From Candidatus Nitrosotenuis uzonensis (GTDB lineage: Archaea; Thermoproteota; Nitrososphaeria; Nitrososphaerales; Nitrosopumilaceae), in contig NZ_CBTY010000008.1 in the NCBI RefSeq assembly GCF_000723185.1, forward strand, positions 62,001 to 126,000: a stretch of 64,000 nucleotides of DNA. Direction: 5' to 3'. The first letter of the stretch is position 1. Every line of letters begins with the position of its first letter. Shown piece after piece: positions 28,301 to 36,088 of the stretch. Position numbers and translations under genes: made by a program. The notes beneath the pieces are model-generated. The model worked only from the letters and a program-made list of their open reading frames with translations, ran no database searches and was not told where the DNA came from.

Positions 28301-28879
28301 ACATATGTAGAAGTGTCTAGCGGATACCGCTCAATGTCTGATAGAAAGAACGAACTGGAAGCAGAAAGAAACGCTATAGTTGCATTCATTGAGGAAATAG
28401 ATAAGGACAAGCGCCAGACGTTCCTTGAGGCATTTGACAAAGTCGACAAGGAGATACGTGAAGCATTTAACACTATGACTGGCGGCGAGGCATGGCTTGA
28501 GCTACAAAATGAGGACGATATATTCAATTCCGGAATATCTTATCTTATCCAGTTCCCAAACAAACCGAAAAGAGAATCGACCTCTATTTCCGGCGGAGAA
28601 AAGACACTCGCTGCAATAGTATTCGTACTAGCGCTACAGAAGCTAAAACCTTCAGTTTTTTACCTTTTCGATGAGGTTGACGCACACCTTGATGCGCCAA
28701 ACTCTGAAAAGCTTGCCAAGATTATCGAACAACGCTCCGAAGGTAGCCAGTTCATAATGGTCTCACTAAAAGACTCGGTAGTCCAGAAAGCAAAGCTCAT
28801 CTACGGTGTGTATCCAAAGAACGGCGTCTCGCACGTGGTCACATACAAGGACAAACGAATGCCATCAATCACCGGATGA
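25355..28879 (+). CDS. smc: Chromosome segregation ATPase SMC
   Basis: A 1174-aa SMC protein from TTG at 25355. Walker A GPNGSGKSN at about residue 33, coiled coil about 170-490, hinge about 500-660 (HGAELGIDGLVYELI through the Gly-rich turn), return coiled coil to about 1020, then the signature SISGGEKTLAAIVF and Walker B VFYLFDEVDAHLD. It organises and segregates chromosomes together with ScpA/kleisin; no scpA is seen next to it here. The 3' end overlaps the convergent OppF gene by 15 nt. Confidence 0.95.
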   Translation: MVHIKKVDIFGFKSFGFTNTTVNFEPGLVSISGPNGSGKSNILDAIIFALGENRPKIMRVDKLRSLIHDIEGTRRGTKMARVSLHFDNTDRKIPVDSNSVVITREMDEHGENIYYLNQKQTNRNQILDLLEVANASLNQLNAVQQGTVTRISEFTAEEKRTVIEDLIGLAYFDEKKTESIKQLEDADRRLEVALARMDEIKKRIDELEVERNLKLRYELINREIGRFHAISASNKMKVIQAEKISKERSMHSLVSEAKKLDEERARLKKEIAELESQKNAFMAEANAYNQAKASIDSEISAAMQIYESANTETITKTRRLEQILARLPEISAELERLHQTRSEIEAKIAEQKTILAQIREQKNQSFQEIKILESEISQVYKQQAQVIAQRKEVDSKIQSLTSKLTNARITFGKIESEIEDSETKIANNQKRHSELLEEATKLDQLKIRLESIRTNHKDAVAELKSRITEQTSKHERVERDIEEITQILEKASRAAAQYDAKIKVVKGIMHEDYTIASLKEHGAELGIDGLVYELISWDKEHERAVLAAASDWIKSFVVKDFTTLLSLAEIARTKKLPKLKIIPLEAIPKFSLSLPQDHGVIGILSDYVRCEEKFASLKTFLFGNIVLVDSRESAMRISKSGYKTVTLEGEFFESKGSAVIIDINSKISKLTKIISMSTSVDGLNQSINLLKKFIQKKRFTLKKIEGIVESYRERLTISETGLTNAEMSYSDLKVKLATIAKTRDQLHSRISQLQRHVEKLRADRAKEESFIASLEERIAMMHDNYADGETSRIASDLSRLNQRRSDLMTKQSTIVNDLREKESELATLAAQELGEKAKMRNLHEEQTTLNRERHEIESRINAIAKEKEIANENLVKLREKEQQLIATSGTSISKLQEFDQRLSELNEQERSITKEINAYERQSDSLARDIKDITENEVKIQKILEKYGYEEITETFDVDSILSSLESEMNSLTSKLNATAPETYVEVSSGYRSMSDRKNELEAERNAIVAFIEEIDKDKRQTFLEAFDKVDKEIREAFNTMTGGEAWLELQNEDDIFNSGISYLIQFPNKPKRESTSISGGEKTLAAIVFVLALQKLKPSVFYLFDEVDAHLDAPNSEKLAKIIEQRSEGSQFIMVSLKDSVVQKAKLIYGVYPKNGVSHVVTYKDKRMPSITG

Positions 28880-29833
28880 TTTTACTGCAAAGCACGCTAC
28901 CTTTCTTTCACCTTTTTCCTCAAGGGGAGGCTCTACCGTACATTTATCAAACGCATAGGGGCACCGAGCAATAAACCTGCACCCTTGGTATACATCTGCA
29001 TCTGATGGCTCGTTTATTCTGATTGTCTTTTTACGATGCAGATTTTTTGGGTCGGGTTCTGATATCGCGTCAATTAATGCCTGGGTGTATGGATGCATCG
29101 GGTTTGTCAAAACATCGTTGATTGGGCCAATTTCGACTATCTTTCCCAAATACATGATGGCAATTACATGTCCAAAGTATCTGGCTGTTGCAAGATCATG
29201 TGTGATGTATATGAAGGAGATTCCATGCTTTTGCCTCAAGCTTTCCATGAGTTCAAGAATCTCTGCTCTCACAGACACATCAAGCATGGATACTGGTTCA
29301 TCTGCGATTATCATCTTTGGTCTGAGTACAAGCGCCCTTGCAAGCACAACGCGTTGTCTTTGTCCTCCTGATAGCATGTGCGGATATTTTTCCATTATCT
29401 CCAGCGCCGGTTCCAACCTGACTTCGTGCAAGGCCTCTATTACCATCTGCTCACGCTCTTTTGCATTTCCAACATTATGAATCTCAATTGGTTCTGCAAC
29501 AATGTCTCTTATTTTCATCTGTGGGTTTATCGAGTCATACGGATCCTGGTAAACCATCTGGCACCCCATTCGTATTTTTCTTAATGATTCAGTGCTATCT
29601 GTAATCTCATCTCCATCAAAGAACACTTTTCCAGAATCAGGCCTAATTGCTCTGAGAATCATCTTTGCTACAGTAGATTTGCCTGATCCTGATTCGCCTG
29701 CAAGTACTAGTATCTGTCCGGCATTAAGTGAGAAGGAAACTCCGTCCACGGCCCTGACTACGCTCTGCTTTCCAAGCCAGCCTTTCTTGACAAAATGCTT
29801 TACCAGCTTCTCAACTCGCAGTATCTCACTCAA
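28865..29833 (-). CDS. Oligopeptide/dipeptide ABC transporter ATPase (OppF type)
   Basis: A 322-aa ABC ATPase: Walker A GESGSGKST, Q-loop VYQDPYDSINP, signature LSGGQRQRVVLARAL, Walker B MIIADEPVSMLD and the switch His in YITHDLATA. The C-terminal oligopeptide-type extension CRFIARCPYAFDKC is present. It belongs to an importer with a family 5 binding protein, such as the one at 172-2628, but no permease or OppD gene adjoins it, so it is an orphan ATPase in this window. Runs in the same direction as, and 32 nt downstream of, proS. Confidence 0.88.
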   Translation of the reverse strand: MSEILRVEKLVKHFVKKGWLGKQSVVRAVDGVSFSLNAGQILVLAGESGSGKSTVAKMILRAIRPDSGKVFFDGDEITDSTESLRKIRMGCQMVYQDPYDSINPQMKIRDIVAEPIEIHNVGNAKEREQMVIEALHEVRLEPALEIMEKYPHMLSGGQRQRVVLARALVLRPKMIIADEPVSMLDVSVRAEILELMESLRQKHGISFIYITHDLATARYFGHVIAIMYLGKIVEIGPINDVLTNPMHPYTQALIDAISEPDPKNLHRKKTIRINEPSDADVYQGCRFIARCPYAFDKCTVEPPLEEKGERKVACFAVKSSGD

Positions 29834-29865
29834 TGCATATTTTTGTATTGATGAGTATATCAGAA

Positions 29866-31314
29866 TTAGTATGCTCTACCAAATATGACATCTGCGCTAC
29901 CTTGCTGACCGCAGTAGATGCACTTTCCAGTACTGTTCTCGCTTCCAAAAGGTATGACCCTTATGTCCGCCATCGTCTCTTCTTTGATCTTCTCCTCGCA
30001 GGTTGCATTACCGCACCATGGTGCCTTGATAAAATGTCCTTTCTCAAGCTCCGGCTTGAATCTGGAATAATCTGTTAGCGTAACAGTTCTATCATCGAGC
30101 ATTTTCTTTGCAGCAGTAAACATCTCATCTTGTATTTGCTGCAGTATGGTCCCAATTTCTGAGCCTATCTTATCGAATGGGAGATCCGATTTTTGCCTGT
30201 TATGACGCCTAGCTACGGTGACCTTTTGCTTGTCAAGATCCTTTGGGCCAATCTCAATTCTGAGGGGGACTCCTCTGAGCTCCCATTCATTGTACTTGAA
30301 TCCAGGAGTGAGCTCGTCCCTTCTGTCTACATGCACCCTGAGACCCTTGCTTACAAGCAGTCTTTCTACTTCGTCGGCTTTTTGATTTACACGTTGAGCG
30401 TCCTTATCGGAGTAATATATTGGAACGATTACAATTTGTATGGGGGCCACCCGCGGAGGAAGTACAAGTCCCTTGTCATCACCATGAACCATTATTGTTG
30501 CTCCTATTAGTCTCCATGATACTCCCCATGATGTCTGCCACGCATAATTTTCTACGTTATTCTTGTCAAGAAACTTGACATCAAACGGTTTTGAAAAATT
30601 CTGACCGAGAAAATGTGACGTGCCCATCTGGAGTGCCTTGCCGTCAGGCATGATTGACTCCATGGTGGTAGTGTATACGGCGCCGACAAATTTCTCCTTG
30701 TTGCTTTTCTTTCCTGTGATTACTGGTATTGCAAGCTCTTCCTCTACAGTCTTTTTGTAAATCTCAAGTATAGCCAGAACTTCACTTTCAGCTTCCTCCT
30801 GTGTAGCATGGACAGTGTGCCCCTCCTGCCATAGAAATTCCGATGTTCTCAAAAACGGTTTTGTCGCCTTTATCTCTGCCCTTAGTGCAGTATTCCAAAA
30901 GTTAATTTTCAACGGCAGGTCTCGCCAACTTTGTATCCATTTTGAGTAAAGCGAATATGCCAAAGTCTCGGATGTGGGACGCAGTGCTAGCCTGTCGCCT
31001 ATCTCAGTGTCGCCTGAATGGGTGACCCAAAATACCTCGGGATTAAATCCTGCAAAATGGCTCTTTTCTTTTCCAAGCAACGACTCTGGAATTAATATGG
31101 GAAGAAAGCCATTTCGATGTCCTGTCTTTTTGAGTTTCTCATCAAGTATTGTTCTAATTGATTCCCATATTGCATAGCCGTCAGGCCTTAGGACAATGAG
31201 ACCTTTTACAGGCGCATAATCTGCAAGCTGAGCTTTGAGTACCACCTGTGTGTACCACTCACTAAAGTCTTCTTTTTTTGATACTGTGATGCCTACCTCT
31301 TCCTTATTCAACAA
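29866..31314 (-). CDS. proS: Prolyl-tRNA synthetase (archaeal/eukaryotic type)
   Basis: A 482-aa class II synthetase. Motif 2 is visible in TALRAEIKATKPFLRTSEF and the ATP-site sequence in TSWGVSWRLIGATIMVHGD, followed by the anticodon-binding domain (IVIVPIYYSDKDA) and the C-terminal zinc-binding region with four Cys (WCGNATC and CIYCGQQG) ending in GRAY, as in archaeal ProRS. It charges tRNA-Pro. Transcribed leftward with oppF following. Confidence 0.95.
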   Translation of the reverse strand: MLNKEEVGITVSKKEDFSEWYTQVVLKAQLADYAPVKGLIVLRPDGYAIWESIRTILDEKLKKTGHRNGFLPILIPESLLGKEKSHFAGFNPEVFWVTHSGDTEIGDRLALRPTSETLAYSLYSKWIQSWRDLPLKINFWNTALRAEIKATKPFLRTSEFLWQEGHTVHATQEEAESEVLAILEIYKKTVEEELAIPVITGKKSNKEKFVGAVYTTTMESIMPDGKALQMGTSHFLGQNFSKPFDVKFLDKNNVENYAWQTSWGVSWRLIGATIMVHGDDKGLVLPPRVAPIQIVIVPIYYSDKDAQRVNQKADEVERLLVSKGLRVHVDRRDELTPGFKYNEWELRGVPLRIEIGPKDLDKQKVTVARRHNRQKSDLPFDKIGSEIGTILQQIQDEMFTAAKKMLDDRTVTLTDYSRFKPELEKGHFIKAPWCGNATCEEKIKEETMADIRVIPFGSENSTGKCIYCGQQGSADVIFGRAY

Positions 31315-31424
31315 AGTTGGGCCTCGATTTTGACTAATGAGCGTTTCTTAAACGGTTCCTGTCATCGTTCTAAAGATTTGGAATCTGGTCGCTCCTTTAA
31401 ATGAGAATGTCCTATCCGTCAAAT

Positions 31425-32645
31425 ATGCACAAGGTAACATGTGTAGTAATTACAACGTTACTTTTTGCAGTCGGATTTTCTTCGGCTAGCGCAGATCAGA
31501 GCGAGAAGCTCGAATTTGCGTCGGCATTGGAAGAGACACTTGGGCACTTTCACGCACTTGAGCTGAACCTTGATGAGAACAATGCAGTACTTGCAATGGT
31601 GCACGCAACACATCCAATAGCGGAGCTGTATGATTTGATGAGGCCTACCCTGCAAGAAAGCGACCCTGAACTTGATGCAAAGATCCAAACCACACTTATG
31701 GAATTACGCACCAACACTGTCAACGCTACACGGGAAGATGCACAAAAGGCACTAGATGATGCAAGAATGATCATCGAGGAGGCAAGAATCCTAATCGTTG
31801 GCCAAGATCTTAGTAACAATCCAATGTTCAAGCTTGCACTCATGAAGACACTGCTTGAAACTTCAGCCGCAGAATACGCTGAGGCCGTAGAGAATGGAAC
31901 CATAAACGAGATGGCAGAATTCCAAGACGGATCTGCATTCGTATGGAGATCTCAGCAAATCTTTGAGGAGATAAAAGGAGATGTACCAGAAGACGCCTCT
32001 ATGGAGATAAATGATCTTTACTCTACGCTCTGGCAAGCATACGATGAGAGAGCTGACCCCTCGGATATCGAAACACTGGTAGGCGGACTACTTGCTGAAA
32101 TCGATGAAATCACAGGAGTTGAATCGGTTATGCGTGGACCTGAAACTTACTTTGAGAACATAGAGAGTCTGCTAGACCAGGTAAAAGAACAGTACGCAAA
32201 TGGAATGAGTGAAGAAGCGCTCAGTCTTGCTACAAAGGCGTATCTTGACAACTACGAATTCCTTGAAGGTCCAATAGCAAAACACGACACAAAACTGATG
32301 GAGGAAATAGAGGTCATGTTGAGGCAGGAATTGCGTAACATGATAAACGAAGGTGTTACTTCAGACAAAATAGACTCGCATGTGGACGCCATAGTGGAAA
32401 AGCTCCACGAAGCAGCAATGCTGATAGGCGCAGAACACGAACACAAAGAGCAAGAACACGAGGAACAAGAACAGCAAGACATGTCGCCACTACAACAAGT
32501 CGAGTTCGGCATAGAACCAGAAGACGTAGTTTGCGATTCCGGAATGGAGCTCATCATAAAGACTGGTAACTCATCGCCTGCATGCGTCAAATCCGAAACT
32601 GCAGAAAGACTGATACAACTAGGCTGGGGAACCAGACCTCAATAA
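31425..32645 (+). CDS. Secreted helical protein with C-terminal PLQQ/CxnC domain
   Basis: A 406-aa protein. I chose the ATG at 31425 because it follows a ctttaaatg element by 25-30 nt and gives a clean signal peptide (MHKVTCVVITTLLFAV...SASADQ); an ATG at 31401 is in frame. The mature region is about 300 residues of acidic alpha-helix (repeated hairpins around residues 30-330), then a His/Glu/Gln-rich spacer (EHEHKEQEHEEQEQQ) and a C-terminal domain of about 50 residues matching the one at 9463-9978 (SPLQQVEFGIEPEDVVC...SPACVKSE...GW). The helical part recalls exported domains of archaeal iron-permease-type proteins, but this is a weak impression. Probably extracellular. Confidence 0.65.
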   Translation: MHKVTCVVITTLLFAVGFSSASADQSEKLEFASALEETLGHFHALELNLDENNAVLAMVHATHPIAELYDLMRPTLQESDPELDAKIQTTLMELRTNTVNATREDAQKALDDARMIIEEARILIVGQDLSNNPMFKLALMKTLLETSAAEYAEAVENGTINEMAEFQDGSAFVWRSQQIFEEIKGDVPEDASMEINDLYSTLWQAYDERADPSDIETLVGGLLAEIDEITGVESVMRGPETYFENIESLLDQVKEQYANGMSEEALSLATKAYLDNYEFLEGPIAKHDTKLMEEIEVMLRQELRNMINEGVTSDKIDSHVDAIVEKLHEAAMLIGAEHEHKEQEHEEQEQQDMSPLQQVEFGIEPEDVVCDSGMELIIKTGNSSPACVKSETAERLIQLGWGTRPQ

Positions 32646-32647
32646 CT

Positions 32648-32938
32648 TTATTTTTTTAGTAAATCGCCCTTGCACAACACTTTGCCCATCACCCTACTTT
32701 GGAAATTAGGGCATACAAAGCATTGGATGAACTGTATGTTTGATTTGAGAACAGGACAGTCAACAAATTCAGTCTTCATCTTTTTGAGCATCTTGGGACT
32801 GACTCCTTTCAGCTTTAACTTGCCTTTCTCGTCCATCATGCCAGAAGCCTTTAGTTCATCTTTGACATCCTCTGGAAGTCTTTGTTGTTTTTCTGATAAT
32901 TTGACTTCTACCTCATATTTGTGCTCAAGCTCATCCAT
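32648..32938 (-). CDS. Small Cys-rich hypothetical protein
   Basis: A 96-aa protein, charged N-terminal half (Lys/Glu), then a four-Cys region: VDCPVLK, QCFVCPNFQ and VLCKGD. The spacing C-x12-C-x2-C-x11-C could bind zinc or an iron-sulfur cluster. Family not recognised. It is convergent with the secreted helical protein (2 nt gap) and divergent from the SerB-like gene. Confidence 0.6.
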   Translation of the reverse strand: MDELEHKYEVEVKLSEKQQRLPEDVKDELKASGMMDEKGKLKLKGVSPKMLKKMKTEFVDCPVLKSNIQFIQCFVCPNFQSRVMGKVLCKGDLLKK

Positions 32939-32975
32939 GATGTGAATTCACTACTACCTTGATTTAATATTAGCG

Positions 32976-33692
32976 TTGAGCGATCTAAAAACAAACTTCA
33001 ACTTTTATATTGATAGCATTTTCCCCAAAAATTGGAATCAGTTGCTTGCAATTTTCGATGTAGAAGGAGTACTGTTTGACGCAGAATATCTTCCAATTCT
33101 TGCAGAAAAAGTTAACAAAGAAAAAGAAATCTGGGAAATAACAAGAAAGGGAATACAGGGACTGATAAACTGGGAGGATGGACTAAGGACTAGAGTCGCA
33201 GCCTTGCGCGGACTTGGCTATGAAACATGCAAACAAGTGGCTGATGAGCTCCCAATAATGACTGGCGCAAAAGAAACCTGCAGGGTTCTCAAATCTGCAG
33301 GCTGGAAGATACTTGCAGTATCTGGCGGATTCACCATAATGACTGACAGACTAAAAGAAGAACTAGGTCTTGACTATGTTTACTCTAATGAGCTAATCTT
33401 CAAGGACGGCAAGCTTGATGATGTAAAAATTAACGTCACATCAGATAAAGCAAAGTCAGCTAGAGCAAAAATTGCAGAATGGAACGAAAAAAAGGAAAAC
33501 ATAGTTGTCACAGTGGATGGCGCAAACGATCTTACACTATTTGACATATGCGGCCTAGGTGTGGCATTTCGCGCACAAGACATAGTGAAAGAAAAAGCGA
33601 CAGTAACAATTGAAGAAAAAAACCTGACTCACCTAATCGAGATCATTAACAAACATTACAAACTGAATCTACAGTTACAGACTGTTGCCTAG
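32976..33692 (+). CDS. SerB-like HAD hydrolase with altered catalytic motif
   Basis: A 238-aa protein resembling archaeal phosphoserine phosphatase along its length: LINWEDGLRTRVAALRGL, VSGGFTIMTDRLKEELGLDY, and VTVDGANDLTLFDICGLG. The N-terminal HAD motif reads FDVEGVLFD rather than DxDSTL: the first Asp is kept but the general acid/base Asp is Glu and the Ser/Thr is Val. Activity and substrate are therefore uncertain; a phosphatase with shifted specificity is possible. Start TTG at 32976. Confidence 0.75.
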   Translation: MSDLKTNFNFYIDSIFPKNWNQLLAIFDVEGVLFDAEYLPILAEKVNKEKEIWEITRKGIQGLINWEDGLRTRVAALRGLGYETCKQVADELPIMTGAKETCRVLKSAGWKILAVSGGFTIMTDRLKEELGLDYVYSNELIFKDGKLDDVKINVTSDKAKSARAKIAEWNEKKENIVVTVDGANDLTLFDICGLGVAFRAQDIVKEKATVTIEEKNLTHLIEIINKHYKLNLQLQTVA

Positions 33693-33699
33693 CTAGCAA

Positions 33700-33876
33700 T
33701 CATACGTAATCGAACGTATCGAACGTGTCTGGCTTGAAGCCTTTGCCTGAGTGCTGCTGTATGTACCTGTCAAGTTTTTCAAGCTGTATGCATATTGGGG
33801 CATCACTCTTGCGCAGTCCGTATATTTCCCCGTGAACTTTTTTGAGCTGTTCCCGGTTTAACCTTATCTGCATCAT
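33700..33876 (-). CDS. Small hypothetical protein (58 aa)
   Basis: A complete 58-codon frame, with tandem ATG codons at 33871-33876 and a TGA at 33700-33702, encodes a charged, helical peptide (MMQIRLNREQLKKVHG..., with one Cys) ending in a TFDTFDYV repeat. A/T-rich sequence lies upstream (ttattttt). It fills most of the otherwise empty space between the SerB-like gene and cofE. No family recognised. Confidence 0.5.
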   Translation of the reverse strand: MMQIRLNREQLKKVHGEIYGLRKSDAPICIQLEKLDRYIQQHSGKGFKPDTFDTFDYV

Positions 33877-34023
33877 GGCGTATAATAGAAGAAAAATAAT
33901 GTAAATTTATCCAAAAATTATCCGTTCAATTCGTCCAAACGTGGATAAGCTCAAAAATCTGTTCAGGATTTTAAAACTGCAAAAGCGTTAAGCAATTAAA
34001 CAGACCTGATAAAATACAACCAG

Positions 34024-34758
34024 ATGGCCTTGGAAATAATCCCAATTATCATAAAAAAAGAAATTCAAAAAGGGGACGATCTGGCAAAAGTCTTTCTATC
34101 AAACTTTAAGGGCGTTCAGGAAGGCGACGTCATAGTGGTGGCACAAAAAGCAATCTCCAAACAGGAGGGAAAGATAGTTGATCTCTCCCAAGTAATCCCA
34201 TCGATACTTGCAGTCGGAATTGCGGCAGAATACGGAAAGGATCCGAAATTGGTGGAGGTCATACTCTCAGAAGCGCAGAGGATCGTACGTATGCAGGGTG
34301 GAGTGATAATCACGGAGACAAAGCACGGATTTGTGTGTGCAAATTCCGGAGTTGATGAAAGTAATCTTCCTAAGGGTTTTGCATCATTGCTCCCTGACGA
34401 CCCTGATAGATCTGCGTTAACCTTTCAGAGCAAGATATCTGAAATTACTGGCAAGAAGGTTGCAGTGATAATATCCGATACGTTTGGAAGGCCATTCAGA
34501 GAGGGACAGACAAACCATGCAATAGGCATTGCTGGGATGAGACCTATTAATGACTATGCTGGAAAGAAGGACTCTTTTGGCAAAACTTTGCGAGTTACCG
34601 CAATTGCTCAGGCCGACGAGCTTTGCGGTGCGGCAGAGCTTGTGATGAAAAAATCTGCAAACTGTCCATTTGCAATAATACGTAACTTTGATTACGAGTC
34701 TGCCAACGAGAGCATACGATCACTGCTTAGGCCCAAGAGTTCTGACCTGTTTAGGTAG
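34024..34758 (+). CDS. cofE: Coenzyme F420-0:L-glutamate ligase
   Basis: A 244-aa protein with the CofE features EGDVIVVAQKAISKQEGK, TKHGFVCANSGVDESN and ISDTFGRPFREGQTNHAIG. The enzyme adds glutamate to F420-0 using GTP. Its presence fits F420 synthesis, known in thaumarchaea. No other cof gene is adjacent. The promoter region lies in the A/T-rich stretch at about 33990-34000. Confidence 0.92.
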   Translation: MALEIIPIIIKKEIQKGDDLAKVFLSNFKGVQEGDVIVVAQKAISKQEGKIVDLSQVIPSILAVGIAAEYGKDPKLVEVILSEAQRIVRMQGGVIITETKHGFVCANSGVDESNLPKGFASLLPDDPDRSALTFQSKISEITGKKVAVIISDTFGRPFREGQTNHAIGIAGMRPINDYAGKKDSFGKTLRVTAIAQADELCGAAELVMKKSANCPFAIIRNFDYESANESIRSLLRPKSSDLFR

Positions 34759-34803
34759 AAATACAAAAAAGATTATAATCGCAGCTGCAAGATTGCAGTT
34801 GAT

Positions 34804-35721
34804 TTGGATCACATACGAGCAGAATTGCATTGCCATAATCTGTTCTCAAACTTTCATGTCGGTGAGAAGGAGCCTCCTTTTGACTGCAACATTACAATTA
34901 CAGAGCAGCTTGAGCGATGTAGAACACTTGGGCTTGGAGCCATGTTTGTAACAAATCATAACACGCTCAACGGTTACACGCAAATACTGGAATACAAAAA
35001 TGATCATGTAAAATACAGAGACATACAGATCTACCCTGCCGAGGAGATCACTACTGACACGGGAGCACATGTTATAGCGTATGGAATACATGACGAGATA
35101 CCTGCAGGCCTGCCGCTTGAAGAAATAGTTGATGAGATAAGGCGTCAGGATGCCATCTCTTGCGCCCCACACCCGTTCAGCCTGCTTGATGCATTGCGGG
35201 AAAAAGCCAAGATGTGCGACCTAATAGAGGTGTTCAACAGCAATAACGTGGACGTGATCTCTAATGCTCGCGCAACAAAATTCTCAATGGAACACAACAA
35301 AATAGGCGTCGCAGGAAGCGATTCTCACGTGCTTTCAACTCTTGGAAGATGTGTGAACCTGTTGGAAGCGGAAAACAACCTAGATGATGCCCTGTATTCT
35401 ATGAGGCATGGAAAGATCTCAATACTTAGCACCGGATACGCAAGAGAAAAGGAGACACTTGAACACATCAAGTACAAAATCAACAATTCCAAAGATTATC
35501 TTGCAGAATACATACGGGAGCATTATCCGAACTCAGAATGGATGCTTTCATTTCTCTTGAGAATATATGATGCAAATCAGAATAGTTATCTGTGGTCTCT
35601 TGTATACAAGCTTGCAGTGTTTTTGATGAAAAGAGTATCAAGAAAAATCAACATGCTTGATTATGATCCGTCCGAGATTGCCAGCAGAAATCTATCAAGA
35701 ATGCTCAAGATGGCAATATAG
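34804..35721 (+). CDS. PHP-domain metal-dependent phosphoesterase
   Basis: A 305-aa protein from TTG at 34804. The PHP metal ligands are seen: ELHCHNLFSNFH, VTNHNTL, YPAEEITT, SCAPHPFSL and VAGSDSHVL. The roughly 85 C-terminal residues after the PHP core are a helical extension of unknown role. PHP proteins hydrolyse phosphoesters such as histidinol phosphate or nucleotides; substrate here is unknown. Downstream of cofE by about 45 nt. Confidence 0.8.
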   Translation: MDHIRAELHCHNLFSNFHVGEKEPPFDCNITITEQLERCRTLGLGAMFVTNHNTLNGYTQILEYKNDHVKYRDIQIYPAEEITTDTGAHVIAYGIHDEIPAGLPLEEIVDEIRRQDAISCAPHPFSLLDALREKAKMCDLIEVFNSNNVDVISNARATKFSMEHNKIGVAGSDSHVLSTLGRCVNLLEAENNLDDALYSMRHGKISILSTGYAREKETLEHIKYKINNSKDYLAEYIREHYPNSEWMLSFLLRIYDANQNSYLWSLVYKLAVFLMKRVSRKINMLDYDPSEIASRNLSRMLKMAI

Positions 35722-35779
35722 GATCTGTAATCAAATTCTACCAAATCGCAGTATTCAAGATAAAATAAATAAAAATCAG

Positions 35780-35802
35780 CTTTAGCTTTAACTAAAGTTA
35801 AA
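35780..35802. promoter_or_regulatory. Overlapping inverted repeats upstream of tusA
   Basis: Two nested perfect inverted repeats: ctttag-ctttaa-ctaaag (35780-35797) and tttaac-taaa-gttaaa (35787-35802). They lie just 5' of the likely TATA element for tusA (ttttaatat, about 35812), a usual place for a regulator or BRE-proximal operator. Low-complexity A/T content makes chance possible. Confidence 0.35.
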
Positions 35803-35839
35803 TAGATTTTAATATGCATTCGGGCACTGGAGATCATCT

Positions 35840-36073
35840 ATGAGTGCAACCACAAAAAAACTCGATGCACGGGGACTGTTTTGCCCCGAACCTGTCTTTA
35901 GAACAAAGATTGAAGTTGAAAAAATGCAGGTTGGTGAGATCCTGACAGTTCTTGCAGACGACCCAAATGCGGAAGAGGACATATCAAGATGGGTCAAGCG
36001 AAACGGTCATGAGCTTTTGGGATTGCAAAAAAGAGATTCAGAGCTGGAATTCTCAATTAAAAAGGTGAAATAA
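35840..36073 (+). CDS. tusA: TusA-family sulfur carrier protein
   Basis: A 77-aa protein of the SirA/TusA family with the CPxP motif GLFCPEPVFRTK (Cys15 as the persulfide site) and a second strand SELEFSIKK. It relays sulfur from desulfurases to acceptors. It sits 15 nt upstream of a cysteine synthase-family gene, so both are probably co-transcribed from the promoter at about 35812. Confidence 0.85.
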   Translation: MSATTKKLDARGLFCPEPVFRTKIEVEKMQVGEILTVLADDPNAEEDISRWVKRNGHELLGLQKRDSELEFSIKKVK

Positions 36074-36088
36074 CTTCTGGCAACCAAA

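Noticed and set aside
28865-28879. Overlap of smc and oppF as a possible regulatory antisense feature
   Set aside because: A 15-nt convergent overlap of stop regions is common in compact archaeal genomes.
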